A stretch of DNA of 64,000 nt from Gelatoporia subvermispora B. Lineage: Eukaryota > Basidiomycota > Agaricomycetes > Polyporales > Gelatoporiaceae. Shown in pieces: positions 42,815-53,900 of the stretch. How positions within the stretch are numbered: the stretch's first letter is position 1; each line of letters begins with the position of its first letter. Under the pieces are notes generated by a model. The model did not search any database. It was given only the letters and a program-made list of their open reading frames with translations, and was not told where the DNA came from. Position numbers and translations under genes: made by a program. The DNA lies in contig KB445800.1 in NCBI GenBank assembly GCA_000320605.2, positions 223,663 through 287,662 of the forward strand, read 5' to 3'.

Positions 42815-44498
42815 TCACGGGTAATGTCCGACCTCCACGTAAGAGTAGGGTAGCCGTAGTCTCATTGGCGTTGAGTAAATCCCCAGACGCGTTGATTGTG
42901 TGACGTCCAATTCTTCGAAGACACTGGCGATATAACTTTCTATCTGGGGGTCACGTGCCTCGCGCGAGGTGATGAATTGTAGATAGCGTAGTCCATGTGC
43001 GGAAAAGGGATCGTGAAAAGAGTCGGTCGGTATATTTTCGTCTAGGAGCGGTAAGCACAGACGTTTGAGGTTAGGGAATAGGTGAGCTAGCCGGGGAAGA
43101 ATAGCCAGTGTGGGCCGAGAACGATGATTATGCCTGTAGTGATCTCGAGTTGCTGTAAGGCCGGCCACGCTTGTCCCATTGCAATGAGATGATCATCGCA
43201 TACTTGCAATAGCGCACAGTCGGCGAAGTACAACTTAATTTCGTGCATGCATTTGAGCGGAAAGATTAGACCTAGCATTTGTAGAATCGAAGAGAACAAC
43301 ATTGCTAGATCCATCCAGCTACTTTCGCTGAATGAAAAGGAGGATGACAAGGAGAAGTATCGTGATGTAGAGGTGCATTGACGGATCATCGTTTCCAAGG
43401 CAACGAGAAATTCATCTCGCGATTCGCACAAGATGTTTGCGTACGATAGAGAATTCAAGAGAGGTGTGCGGGTGCATTGTGTGATCCACCTGATATACTT
43501 GAAATAACCCGAGAACGTCAGATCCCGGAGATGGGGAAGAGTTCTGAAAACTACATCCTGGGGGTGCTGGACGACCTCTATGTTTGTGCGAAACTCGAGT
43601 GAGATGTTCTCGAGGACTGGAAAGGAAGACAACATGACCACGAACGACTCGTCGAGGCTGAATGCGACATGTGTGAGATGGAGGGTTCGCAAATTGCTCA
43701 GACCCGTTACCCAAGAGTTTGTCTGCTTTCCAGACGCACAAGTACTCTAGGTTGGGAACATAGGAGTAAAATTTCTCGAATGACACCGGAGGTACTACAG
43801 CGCTTGATGGATCGTTTCCATCATATCTCGATTCCAGCGCAACAACAGTCTTCGAAATGGCCGGAAGCACTGCGGATAGCCGCCCATACCAGCCCATGGC
43901 TCGCAGGGAGGGAAGGAGCGGTTCCTCGTTGTTGCGGTACCATACATGATATAAGGCGTCCATCTCGTGGTCCGGACAGTAATGCGTGATCGATGCAAAG
44001 CATATCTTCGTGAGGTATCTCTTCAATCGAGCCAGATCCGCGTTCGATATCTCGCCTCGCAAGACCTAAGCCCAGAACTTCACGTATTCGACACGGTGAA
44101 CCACTGTCATATAGACGCAATGCAGATAACTCATGTATGTTTTACCGGCGAATATTGCGGGAGTTCGGTCAGGAATGAAATTTGACAGCAGTCGAAGCAG
44201 GGGTTGCCAGGAGGTCATTGTCCGCCACAGGATACTCAAAGCCGGTTCTGAGAAGGCCTTGCGGACACGCGCGCATCGAGCTAAGGACATTCGGCTCCCG
44301 TTGTCGAGAACTGGGCATCTGATGTAATTTTACTGAGTCAATTCTGTTGTCTTCCGTAGACACCAGATCTCGAAAGATGTGCGAGACAATTTCTTCGATC
44401 ACGAGAGCACGGTGTGCCCCACTGGCAGGGTGCCTTGTCGCGATGGTTTTGGAAGTGACCTCTGGAGACACGGTGGCGATAATTTCGGGTGTATCCAT
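42815..44498 (-). pseudogene. F-box/LRR gene, copy D, multiple frameshifts
   Basis: Starts MDTPEIIATVSPEVTSK at 44498, with F-box HRALVIEEIVSHIFRDL. Three frame breaks relative to the paralogues: about +4 bases at 44289-44306 (before RMSLARCARVRKAFSEPALS), one extra base in a GGG near 43703-43705 (before LSNLRTLHLTHVAF), and one missing base near 43120-43128 (before RPTLAILPRLAHLFPNL). The remaining LRR-like parts are readable to SYVEVGHYP. A dead gene unless the sequence is wrong at three places. Confidence 0.75.
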
Positions 44499-44687
44499 AG
44501 CTAATGGAAGATCGCTGGCTAGCTGAACGGGGGGTGGAGCAAAGATGTTCGAAACTGAGTGGACGTGACCCGTGCGAATGCGCCGTCGCGGCTAGCTGCG
44601 GTCCGCAAGTCGAAGTGTCCGGCCCCGCCCCGTTAGTCTGTACTTTGGACAGAAGGCCGAGCTTTGTTCCGCATGTGAGTACATACC

Positions 44688-45653
44688 ATGTTGATCTCCT
44701 CAGTCCAGTCTGGCGTTGTGTCCCTCTTTTCATCTACCGGAAGCGATCCTCTGGAACTTTTTTCGGCAAGAACAGATGCACGTTTACCAGAAGACTCGTT
44801 GATATGTTTGCTCAACGATGAGACGTCCGAGCCATTCCCGCCACCGCCAGCCACTTTAATACCAGTGTCTCATAGAGACAACTCTACCACCGGGAATGAT
44901 GGGCAGGATCCGGAGTACACGCTCGCTCAGACAGTTCTGCACATTCAGTCGCCAACGTTGCGGGCGACTTACATCTGCTGTCCTCCAAGTCAACGCTCTC
45001 ACACGCGCAACCAGAGACGGGACGATCTGGGTGTTTTACACCCGTGGATTCACTTGCAAGTGCGGGACATGGATAGAGAGTGGTCATTTGAAGTCGGAAT
45101 AGTGGATCGTTTTGGACGAGAAGGAGTGATACGGTGCTCAACATTCCAGGTACATATCCCTTCGCTACTATACTTACATCTCGTGCTGCATACCTTCGTG
45201 ACTTGCGACTACTTGGAGTCGCTTCTTTGCAATTGTTCTTGTATAGAATGGAATTTTTACTGTTCAATGAGCTAGTTTCTGACCTAAGCTATCTAGAAAG
45301 AGCCACGACTGAAACTGTGCATTCCTCCTCTTCTACACCTCCCCCTCGCATTCCCCTCCACATCCTCACACCGACTCACAGCATGGTCCACCATCACACT
45401 TCATCTTTCCTCTCTTCTTCCACATTTTTCCTCCGCTGCTCTAATGCACGGAGAGTCTGCAGACGACGCAGACGAGGAAGCGTCGTATCCTCGTCGAGAG
45501 GAACACCACACGACCCCAGTTCCGAGTGGAACATATTCGCATGTGTCTTACGTGAAGGTGTATGCAACGTGTAGGCTGAGGAGGATTTGGTTCAGTGAAG
45601 GCGGACCTAGCCAGAAGCTTCCCTGGGAATTCCAATTGTACGCCGCGCAATGA
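44688..45653 (+). CDS. CFA20-domain (DUF667) protein
   Basis: Two exons: 44688-45149 and 45297-45653, joined Q|K. Starts MLISSVQSGVVSLFSSTGSD. An acidic/proline linker (SEPFPPPPATLIP) precedes the CFA20/BUG22-type beta domain: LRATYICCPPSQRS, LHPWIHLQVRDMDREWSFEV, GIVDRFGREGVIRCSTFQ, then PPLLHLPLAFPS, LTAWSTITLHLSSLLPHF, YSHVSYVKVYATCRLRRIWF and SQKLPWEFQLYAAQ. CFAP20-type proteins are known from cilia and the nucleus. A fungus of this kind should have no cilium, so a nuclear or DNA/RNA-related role is more likely (inference). An acidic insert (ESADDADEEASYPRREE) interrupts the domain. No lesion. Confidence 0.78.
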
Positions 45654-45996
45654 ACGCTATATGATGTCGAGTTCGCATATTGTCTATACATCCTGCGCTG
45701 CTTGTGCAAGACGTCATTTGGGGCAGAGAAGAATAATTGTGAACTCACTGTACCCTCAGAGGATGTACCGGTCAGCTGCCATGGGTAATGCTACGATTGC
45801 ATTTGAGAGATAGCGGTACAGTACACGACTCCAGTGCATTACAACAAATAACAGGGAGGCAGACATTCGGAGAACGGAACAATGATCAGAAAGCAATTAC
45901 AACGTATGAACGAAGCCCGAGGACATCGGGAGAGCATGAGTACGGCGGTAGCAATCAAGCTGACTTGAGACGCGGGACCGGATCAGTCTACAACGG
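45654..45996. other. Gap between convergent genes
   Basis: About 340 bp with no recognisable feature. Confidence 0.4.
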
Positions 45997-47198
45997 TTAG
46001 CAATCGTATCGCCATCTAGCGGTTGCGTCTTGAGCTCTTCCTTTTCCTTTTCCCTTTTCCTTTCCCTTCTCTTCAGCCTCAAGCTTCTTTTTCAGCTGCC
46101 TATCGCAGGATTTTCTATGCCTCGGGGAACTGTCCTTGCGCGAGAACCAATTCCCGCATTTGAGGCACATGTAACAGTCAACCTGGAAGTGGATCTCGAG
46201 ATGTCTCTGGATGGAACGCAGTGTGAACGTTTTGTCCTTGTACTTGGGATGGTCTTCGCAGCCCTCCCAGGAGCAGCGGAAGGGTATACCAGTCACATCA
46301 TTCTCTTCCGAGTGTATAAGTTCAAGCTGGGCCCTGATGGTGTCTCTGTGCCGGTTTATGTGTTCGCCGACCGTGGCGACGTCCCGGCGAAGCCGCCTGT
46401 CGGGAAGGGGACAATCGGGGAGGCGACATGTAACGACCTCTGGGAGTCCACGTCTACGGAGTCGTTTGAACGGTGGTGAGATGGAATATTCAGCTCAGAT
46501 TGCGAGAAGAGTCGTTGGCTCACCCTACTGCCGGGACGACTTCGTCGAGTGTCTCTTGGCTCGAGCTAGCCTCAGGCGGACTCTCGGCACGAGGGAGGCG
46601 GTCGTACGGAGTTCTAGAGAAATCGTGAGCAAATATAAATATTGTGAGACCTGAAAAACGTACGCTCGAGGGGTACGCGTTCGTCGCTGCGTACGGCGAG
46701 CACCAGCCACTCGGGCTGCCGGCGCTGGCGATGCGCGAGGGACAGGAGAAGACGAGAAAGAACTTGAACATCCTAGTCAGATCCAATCAGAAACGGGCCT
46801 CAGCGGTACTTACGCGTATCCGGATTCAGGCGTCTGTGCTTCGTGGGACCCGCAATCATGGTCGTGCGCTGGTGCCATTTGTCGGGACGGGGGGTCGCTG
46901 CGGTAGAACGGACATTAGCTGATGGGTTCGAAAAAGATTGCAAGAGTGTCGTGGAGCGTACGCAGAGTAATCAGATGCCGGGTAGGGAGAGGAAGACGCA
47001 GAAGAGACGGGTGAACGGCTGGAAAGACGATTAATCATAGCGGATGAGTGGCAGTAAGGACAATTAGTACCTGGGACTATTCATAACGTCCTGTGCAGTT
47101 GAGACGGCTGAAGAGGATGCGATTTGGGAGGGCGGGTTGACGGCGATCTGGGAGTCCGCATCACGTTGAGCATCGGGGCCTGCGAAGAAGTGGTGCAT
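45997..47198 (-). CDS. C2H2-type zinc-finger protein, likely transcription factor
   Basis: The C-terminal exons hold three zinc-binding units. The first has C-x4-C in CRLPDCP paired with HINRH. The second has C-x4-C in CSWEGCEDHPKYKDK followed by RSIQRHLEIH. The third is CYMCLKCGNWFSRKDSSPRH, then RKSC. The tail is strongly basic (Lys/Glu/Gly-rich), probably a nuclear localisation signal. Upstream exons are Ser/Pro-rich (PRAESPPEASSSQETLDEVV), typical of activation regions. My best start is ATG 47198 (MHHFFAGPDAQRDADSQ) with about five introns, one with a CTAAT branch site before CCGCAG. The finger exon and its upstream neighbour are secure; the first three exons are less so. An alternative start is 46859. 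Confidence 0.65.
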
Positions 47199-47224
47199 GT
47201 TAAGTCTGTGGCGGAAAGTCAGCG

Positions 47225-47737
47225 TCAAGTAGGCTGCACTGCATTGACAACAAACGCTAGCTCGAAGTCTCCATTAATTACAGGAAGTTCTGCATCTGCA
47301 TCCCAAAAGTTCTTGATAAGGGCAGGGTTAAATGGCGGGATCCCCGGGATGGGGACCGGCAAGATTTTATTCTGGGAGGCGAATACCTCCTGTAGCACAA
47401 GAAATGTGGGGTCCAGCAAATCGATCACTTTAGGGGGACACCGCGGGTCGTTCATGACGAGGGAGATGGCGATGTTGGTTGGGGGATCGAGAATTTGGGA
47501 AGGCGGGATAGGATACCGCGGCACAATAAGCAAACCAACGGAACAAACTTGCGCAAAGAACGCGAACGCGAACACGAGCGCGGCAACGCGTCGCGCAAGC
47601 TGGCCACAAATGAGCAATGCCACAGCATGGCCCGTGCTGTAACCGAGCTTGGCTGTGCCACTCAAGAGGTGCTTTGACGAACACCATGCGACGCCTGCCC
47701 GTCCTTTTCCTCTTCTAAATTCATGATGTGAGCGCAC
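47225..47737 (-). other. 170-codon ORF of doubtful status
   Basis: Open from 47737 to 47225, ending 26 bp before the proposed zinc-finger start. It has a hydrophobic span (RRVAALVFAFAFFAQVCSVG) and a Pro/Asp-rich C-terminal half (PVPIPGIPPFNPALIKNFWD). No family recognised and no splice evidence. It could be a small membrane or secreted protein, or chance openness in the zinc-finger gene's promoter. Confidence 0.25.
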
Positions 47738-49076
47738 ATCGAAGACAGAGATCTCAACGATATACCTTTGACCTATGCTCTAACGATCACTTGATCGATC
47801 AGTTCGCATGCCATCTTCTGGGCATTCCAACCTCTGCGAGCAAGCTGAAGTTTGACATCGAATAGCCAAAGCAGAAGCATCACGATCCCGGCACGCGAGG
47901 GCCTTGCCGGCCAAAGTGCTCAGGCTCTTAACTATCATAGAATATCACCTACGACATCATCCCAAGGCACAAGCAATGCTTAGGAATGGAAGGTACGCAC
48001 CAGGATCATAGATATGACCAAAGCAGCACACAAGATCGCCGCGGGCCTCAAAAAACCCAACTTCAGGCAGATGGTATGAAGGTTCGTTTGATCCCGTAGC
48101 TCCCAAGAAGACACTATGACTTGCGTGCAACACGCCTGAAGTACAGGCGATATACAGCGAGGTGAATTTGCACCTCTTGCGTACCGCATGTAGCTCATTG
48201 GCTGAGTGGCAGAAGACCCCAAGACCTAGTCCGTTCGAGGATGAGACTTCGGTCCTTCTCCATCTTTCACGGCTTGCAGGTTACAGCAGTGTATACTGTA
48301 CCCCGTTCGTTGTCCTACGTAAAATTCTGAGTTAATTGGGTCGTTCATGGCCCACAGTCGCTCATTCCATCGTCGGAGATCTGCTGTTCAATATCTGGAC
48401 CTTCCTCATAACACTTTCCGCGTAACTTGGATGTTGATCATGCAGATGATCTGCGATACCGCGTATCAGCACATCGTGTGTCTTCCAGGGTACTCACCAG
48501 ATTGATTCTCGCAGGCAAAGACATGCGACGCACACTTCCCGATATCGACCTACGGGCCATATATCACTACGTCCATGTTCGCCAACCACAACAGCGAGCT
48601 CCAAAAACCGTACAAGTGTACGAAGCTCCTGTTGCAACCGGCGGCTTAGCAAAAACTGGTTCATCACAACGGCCAATCTACGGTATGTCCAGGGGGTATT
48701 CTTCTTGCATCTCAGCTGGTCCTATTCCGGGTGCATCGCCGAAGGTGATCGTCGTGAAGTCAGCGAGGGGTATAAAGCGAAAAACAACGAATTTTGTGGC
48801 AAGGACCGGGGCGATTTGCCAAGACGGCGCGAGAGCGGACTTGCACTTCCATATGTCGGGAAACATACCAGATCTCTACGCCCGATCCGTCCACGCCGCG
48901 TGCTCCCACGTCCCAGCAATGGAACCCTGCTTAGCACTTTCATGCACTGCTCAATATTGCTGCTCATCATGTCGCCACAAAGCTCTCGTCTCGTTATTCG
49001 CATACACGTGTGTTCAAGATTCAGATGATGCATTGATGGTACACGATATAAATTCTAGCACAACGGTCGCACATTC
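47738..49076. other. Region without a supported gene
   Basis: A 307-codon plus-strand ORF begins at 48427, but its second half is antisense to the hydrolase gene and its first half has no recognisable motif. I see nothing else. Confidence 0.4.
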
Positions 49077-50246
49077 TCATCTCCCATCGACCTTTCTGAG
49101 GAACCGCAGGATATGGTGGACGACCTCCTCCGGGTTCTCCTGCTGGACCCAATGTCCCGCGCCTTCGACGAACACGACATCCTCCTTGTCCATCCTCGTG
49201 CACTCGCTCTGCATCTTGTCCAGCCCGCCGGGGTTCTGGTACAAGCCCCAGTCCTTCGCGCCCGCAAGGTACATCGCTGGCACGTCGATCTTCCGGCCAG
49301 CGAAGACGGTCAAGTCCTGCATCCACTGCGCGTCCCTTACGCAGCGGTAGCGGTTCAGCCCACCCTGGAACCCCGTCCGGCCGTACTCCTCGGCGAACAC
49401 CTCGAGCTCCTCTTCCGCCAACCAAGCGCCGGTCCGCGCGCCCTCGACGCTGTCCGTGTGGTGCTGCGCGGCCTCGGCGATATTTAACTCTAGGGGCATG
49501 ATGTAGTACCAGGGCATGACCGCGAGCGCGGCCGCGTTCGCTGATGGCAGCGGATGCGGGTCGTTGTGCGCCCAGTCGCCGCTCTTCGCGTGGAAGTACG
49601 CGCGCAGAAACTCGCGCAGACCCTGCGGCGCCTGCACTATGTCCGCATTCGCAGTCGGCCCCGAGAAGTACGCCGTGTAGTGCTTTTGGGGCGGGTCGAG
49701 CGTCGCGAGCTGCGCGTCCACGTTTGGGAACACGCCCGTGGGACCCGCTGACCCTCCGGATGGTGCGCGGTCGACGGCGAACGGCAGAGGCGGCGGCCCG
49801 ACGTACGGTACACTCATGATCACGAGAGACGCGAAGATGTCCGGGCGGATGAGCGTGGAGAACGTGGCGGCGGCGGAGCCGAAGTCGTGGCCGATGACTG
49901 CGGCGACCGTCCTGTACCCGAGCGCGAACACGAGCGCGACGACGTCCCGCACGCCGCTGAACATGGTGTAGGGGCGCAGGTCGTCCTCGTAGCGCACTCG
50001 TTCGCTCGAGCCCCCGCGCACGGTCGTCCGGCCGTAGCCGCGCTGATCTGGGGCGACGACGTGGTACCCTGTTTCGGCGAGGGGCACAATGACCTTGCGC
50101 CAGGAGAAGGCTAGCTCAGGGAAGCCGTGAAGCAGGAGGAGGAGCGGGGCGGAGGGATCCCCGGCCTCCAGGATGTGCATATCCAGGTCATTTACTGGTA
50201 TGGACCTGGAAATAATCCCTTCGGGGAGGCAGCGCAGAGGCTCCAT
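49077..50246 (-). CDS. Epoxide hydrolase-type alpha/beta hydrolase
   Basis: An intron-less 389-residue enzyme, probably hydrolysing epoxides to diols. Sequence signs: oxyanion motif LLLLHGFPELAFSWRKV (HGFPE), DQRGYGRTTV, nucleophile Asp in VIGHDFGSAAA, lid-domain tyrosines in MPWYYIMPLELN, and catalytic His in EGAGHWVQQENPEEV. The full family length is present, without a signal peptide, so likely cytosolic. High GC third positions. A TATATA motif near 50335 (minus strand) is about 90 bp upstream of ATG 50246. A haloalkane dehalogenase-like activity is the alternative, but HGFPE and the lid Tyr favour epoxide hydrolase. Confidence 0.88.
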   Translation of the reverse strand: MEPLRCLPEGIISRSIPVNDLDMHILEAGDPSAPLLLLLHGFPELAFSWRKVIVPLAETGYHVVAPDQRGYGRTTVRGGSSERVRYEDDLRPYTMFSGVRDVVALVFALGYRTVAAVIGHDFGSAAATFSTLIRPDIFASLVIMSVPYVGPPPLPFAVDRAPSGGSAGPTGVFPNVDAQLATLDPPQKHYTAYFSGPTANADIVQAPQGLREFLRAYFHAKSGDWAHNDPHPLPSANAAALAVMPWYYIMPLELNIAEAAQHHTDSVEGARTGAWLAEEELEVFAEEYGRTGFQGGLNRYRCVRDAQWMQDLTVFAGRKIDVPAMYLAGAKDWGLYQNPGGLDKMQSECTRMDKEDVVFVEGAGHWVQQENPEEVVHHILRFLRKVDGR

Positions 50247-50918
50247 GGTGATCTTCGCTGCACCTGAGATGAATACGAGAGATAGCAGATGGATCAGACG
50301 AATCGGGCAGCTCGCCCCACACGGTCTGCAGTGGTATATATAGTTGCCAGAGAGTTTCGTTGGCTTCGGGCAATATTATTCAGCCCGCCTGGAGTCTAAC
50401 GAAAATAGCCCCATTTCGCGAAAGCATGCCAGTGCGCAGTCAAGCTTTCAAGGCACGTTCACAAGACTTGTTTATCAGTCCTCATACATTTGAGGTCAGA
50501 TCAGCTACCAGCAACGCCATATGATGTCTGTCAAGCGCGCGCTCGGCTGCCGGACTGACTGCGAACTCGATGACAATCTGTATGTCGAAACAAACATATC
50601 AGAGTTCGACGCCCGATTCTGACTACCTCGTCCTCGAAAGTATGATATCTCGAAGTCTCCAGGTTGATACTACACTGTGCATCATGCATTACTTATGATC
50701 ATACGGCAGTGTCCGTTACATGGGAAGTACTAGCATAATCGTGCTATATGTATACGAAGCGACAAGCTTAATGGATCCAGAAGGCAGTATGTACACAGCA
50801 TCGATAGCAAGCGTTGGGGGGATATCCGAAAGCAATATAGGAAGCGCGATTGTACAAAGCATTGGAATCCGAAATAAAAGGGAGACCAGGGACTGGTGCC
50901 TGGCAGAAGGTTATGTGC
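50247..50918. other. Intergenic region between MSH6 end and hydrolase start
   Basis: About 670 bp. It contains the hydrolase TATA motif near 50335 and AT-rich stretches; no gene seen. Confidence 0.4.
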
Positions 50919-53900
50919 TCAAGGCGTAGCGGCCCCAGCGCCGCGCAGGCAGTTCTTCACTGCGCCCTTAAGCACCCTGAGGATCTCCCTTCGTCTGACG
51001 GGGTCTTCGGGCATCTCATACTTTCCGGTGGCAAGGCCGTACAAGTAGGCGAAGTCAGCCTGGGCAACGACCGGCAGGCGGCCGGATACTTTGGCCTTCT
51101 TCCCTTCGGTCTTCTCCTTAAACTGCTGCGCGAAATCTTTGGAGACGACCTCAGCCCGTTCAACGACCTCTATGGGAACGCCAGCCAGATTGGCCACGTG
51201 TGTTCCAAACGAGGACGAGGCGACGCCTTCGACAAGTTTGTAGAGGAAGACCAGCTGAGGGACCGTTAGGCTTCAGCGAATGCTCGTCGTTGACCATGAC
51301 TGCATGCCGTACCTCCCGCTTCTCGTCGTCAACCAAAGTCTCCATGTGCATGTTCTTGATGTTCGGGTGGTATGCGTAATCATCGGTCAAAGAACCATAA
51401 TGAGTCGCGAAGAACGACAGAGCCAGAGTATGGGTGGCAAGTTGATGCAGAACGGCCTAGCAGGATTATAATAAGCAATTGCTCATTTTTTGGATGCACG
51501 GACGTACCCCAGCAATTGCCATCCCGTCCTACTCAATGTCAGCAGATAGTGCGACTTGGTCATAGCATAAACTTACGTATGTCGAAGTTCCTCGGCCCAA
51601 TTCTGCGCGAATACGAGAGAGATGAGTACCGCATTTTCGTACATCTAGGGTACACCCACCATCGAGAATCACGAACGACTTCGGTGTTGCATCGCGCAAG
51701 ATTTTACAGCTACTCCTGGTCAGAGTCGAAGCCACATCATGTTGAAGCTCACGTACCATTCATCTAGTTCCACTTTGAAAGTACTCGCGTTTGAGAACAT
51801 ATTATCGTAGGCACCCATCCTGGTCAAAATGGAATCCACGGGACACAGTCTGTAATGCATCTCAGTAACAGACACTGCGAGTCTATTGAAAGTGAGTCCA
51901 ACCTTGCGCTCTTGGCCGGCACCAGCATCCCCATCTGAGCCATAATCTATTGAGATCGCAATCAATGACCATTCTGGCGAGAGAGTCAGAGTACCTACAA
52001 TTCCTGTCGCAGTCATACGCATAGCCTTATAATCCATACGTCAGCCCGAACCATACTACTCACTGAAGACGTAGTCTCACCGTTGATTTACCACTATGAT
52101 TTGTAGCACATTAGCTCCCGTCACGCAAACAAGATAGATCTCGAGTTAACTCACCCCATATTAGGTCCGGTAAGAAGGGCAATCCTACCAGCATCCCCGC
52201 CCAACTTGACATCATTCGGGATAAAGTCGCCCTTTAAGCCCGTGCTTGTGCACAGCGCGGGATGCCTCAGCTCCTCGAAATCAATGAAGGCGGCGTCGCC
52301 TTCAATGAGCTCAGGCCTACACGCCGGCTCTCCTAACGCGGCGGATGCCTTCGCCAGGCTGAACAGACAGTCCAACTCTGCGAGGACACGAATAGCGCGC
52401 AGCCAGACACTGCGATCAGCGTCAAATTCCGCATAGAGCCTGTTCTTGAACCCTTTGATGGCCGTGTTGCGGTTCTCCCGAGCCTCCTTCAATGCACGGA
52501 TCTTCGGTGCGAGCGCGGGGACGGACCATCGATCTACTGCCTATATACAGATATGGGTATGAATACTTATTACCTTGCTATCGAGTTAGCAACGCACCTT
52601 CGTGGAACCACTCTTCGTCCAAGTTGTGGGCACCTTCTCTTTGGACCTTGTTTGCACTTGGTAGATATCCTAGAGCAAGATTGGCCGCAGCCCCATCTCA
52701 TGATCATTCTACATACCTTCGTGCCTTGAGCGCTGTGCCAGTACGTGAGCTTGATTCTAAGAGACCAAAATTAGCTAACAGTGACTGGCTGAATGACACT
52801 CAGGCTCACCCGAGCTTTCGCTCAAGCGCCTTCAGCTCGTCATCAAGCTCCTGCTCCAGGCCATGGATCTCCTCCATGATCCCATCGTACACTTCATCTT
52901 TACCATCTTCAGGGACCAGCTCGTCGGCGTCTGCGGGTAAAGTAAGCAATGGATGACTAGAAGCCTTACCATTGTCTGGGACTTACTGCCTTCGGGTGCC
53001 TTGAACATAGCCTTCACATGCTTAATATTTGGAAGAAGATTAGGCGCAGAGCGGAGCAAGCCTGAGATTGTTTGCGAGTCGAAAGACGCTGCTGTCTCAG
53101 CCAGCTGAGACAAGCCGTTGCTCAATGTTTTGAACGACTTCAAATGATAATCAGATAGTGCTCCTATCGTGAATTCGAGGACGTACCGAGAGCACTTTGA
53201 GGAAGTCTTTGACCTTGCAATTCTTCGCATGTATACGTGAAACAATGCGCTCCAAGTCTGGTAAACCTTTCGCGACAGACGTAAATTCTTGCTCAAAGGA
53301 AGGGTGGTTCAGCAAATCCTGGACAGCATCGAGACTGAAATAGTCATCGCGTCAAGACTGATACGATGTCAATGGGTCAGATCTGGAAGACGCACCGAGC
53401 ATTGATATCCGAGACGTTCCTGAGAGGCATGCAGAGCCAAATGCGGAAGAGACGCTTTCCTGGATAGGACGATCTAAGTAGACGTACCCGACAGGACAAA
53501 CTTCGTGCTTACCAGAAGGAGTGATGCATCTCCCGAGCAGCTTCAGGAGGGAACCCTCTTCCGTGCCTTCGTTGTTCATGAGGACCTTGAAGTTTGATAG
53601 TGAGCACACCGATGTTAGCAAGATGTGAATGTCTAATCACTTCTACATGCGCTAGCGTCTGGCCATCGAGCACAAGGCCTTGTCCTCTCTGCATGGGATC
53701 GTACACGTTGAAGTTCTTCATACTTAAGATATCCTTGTCAATGTTGAGCGTATTCAGGTACCTGTACGAGAGTTAGCACATCAATAAAACTAGCACATAT
53801 ATGCGCGGTGTCAGCGTACCAGATCATGGAACCTAACGCCTCCACGGACGCCTTATGACCAGCCATCTCTCGAATGGCATCAGGTACAGCATTGTTCAAA

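Noticed and set aside
48140..48250. Possible tRNA-like sequence with a GTTCGAGG loop
   Set aside because: No acceptor stem pairing or anticodon arm could be formed.
48427..49350. 307-codon plus-strand ORF
   Set aside because: Its second half is antisense to the well-supported hydrolase gene, the composition is uneven, and no motif was recognised in the first half.
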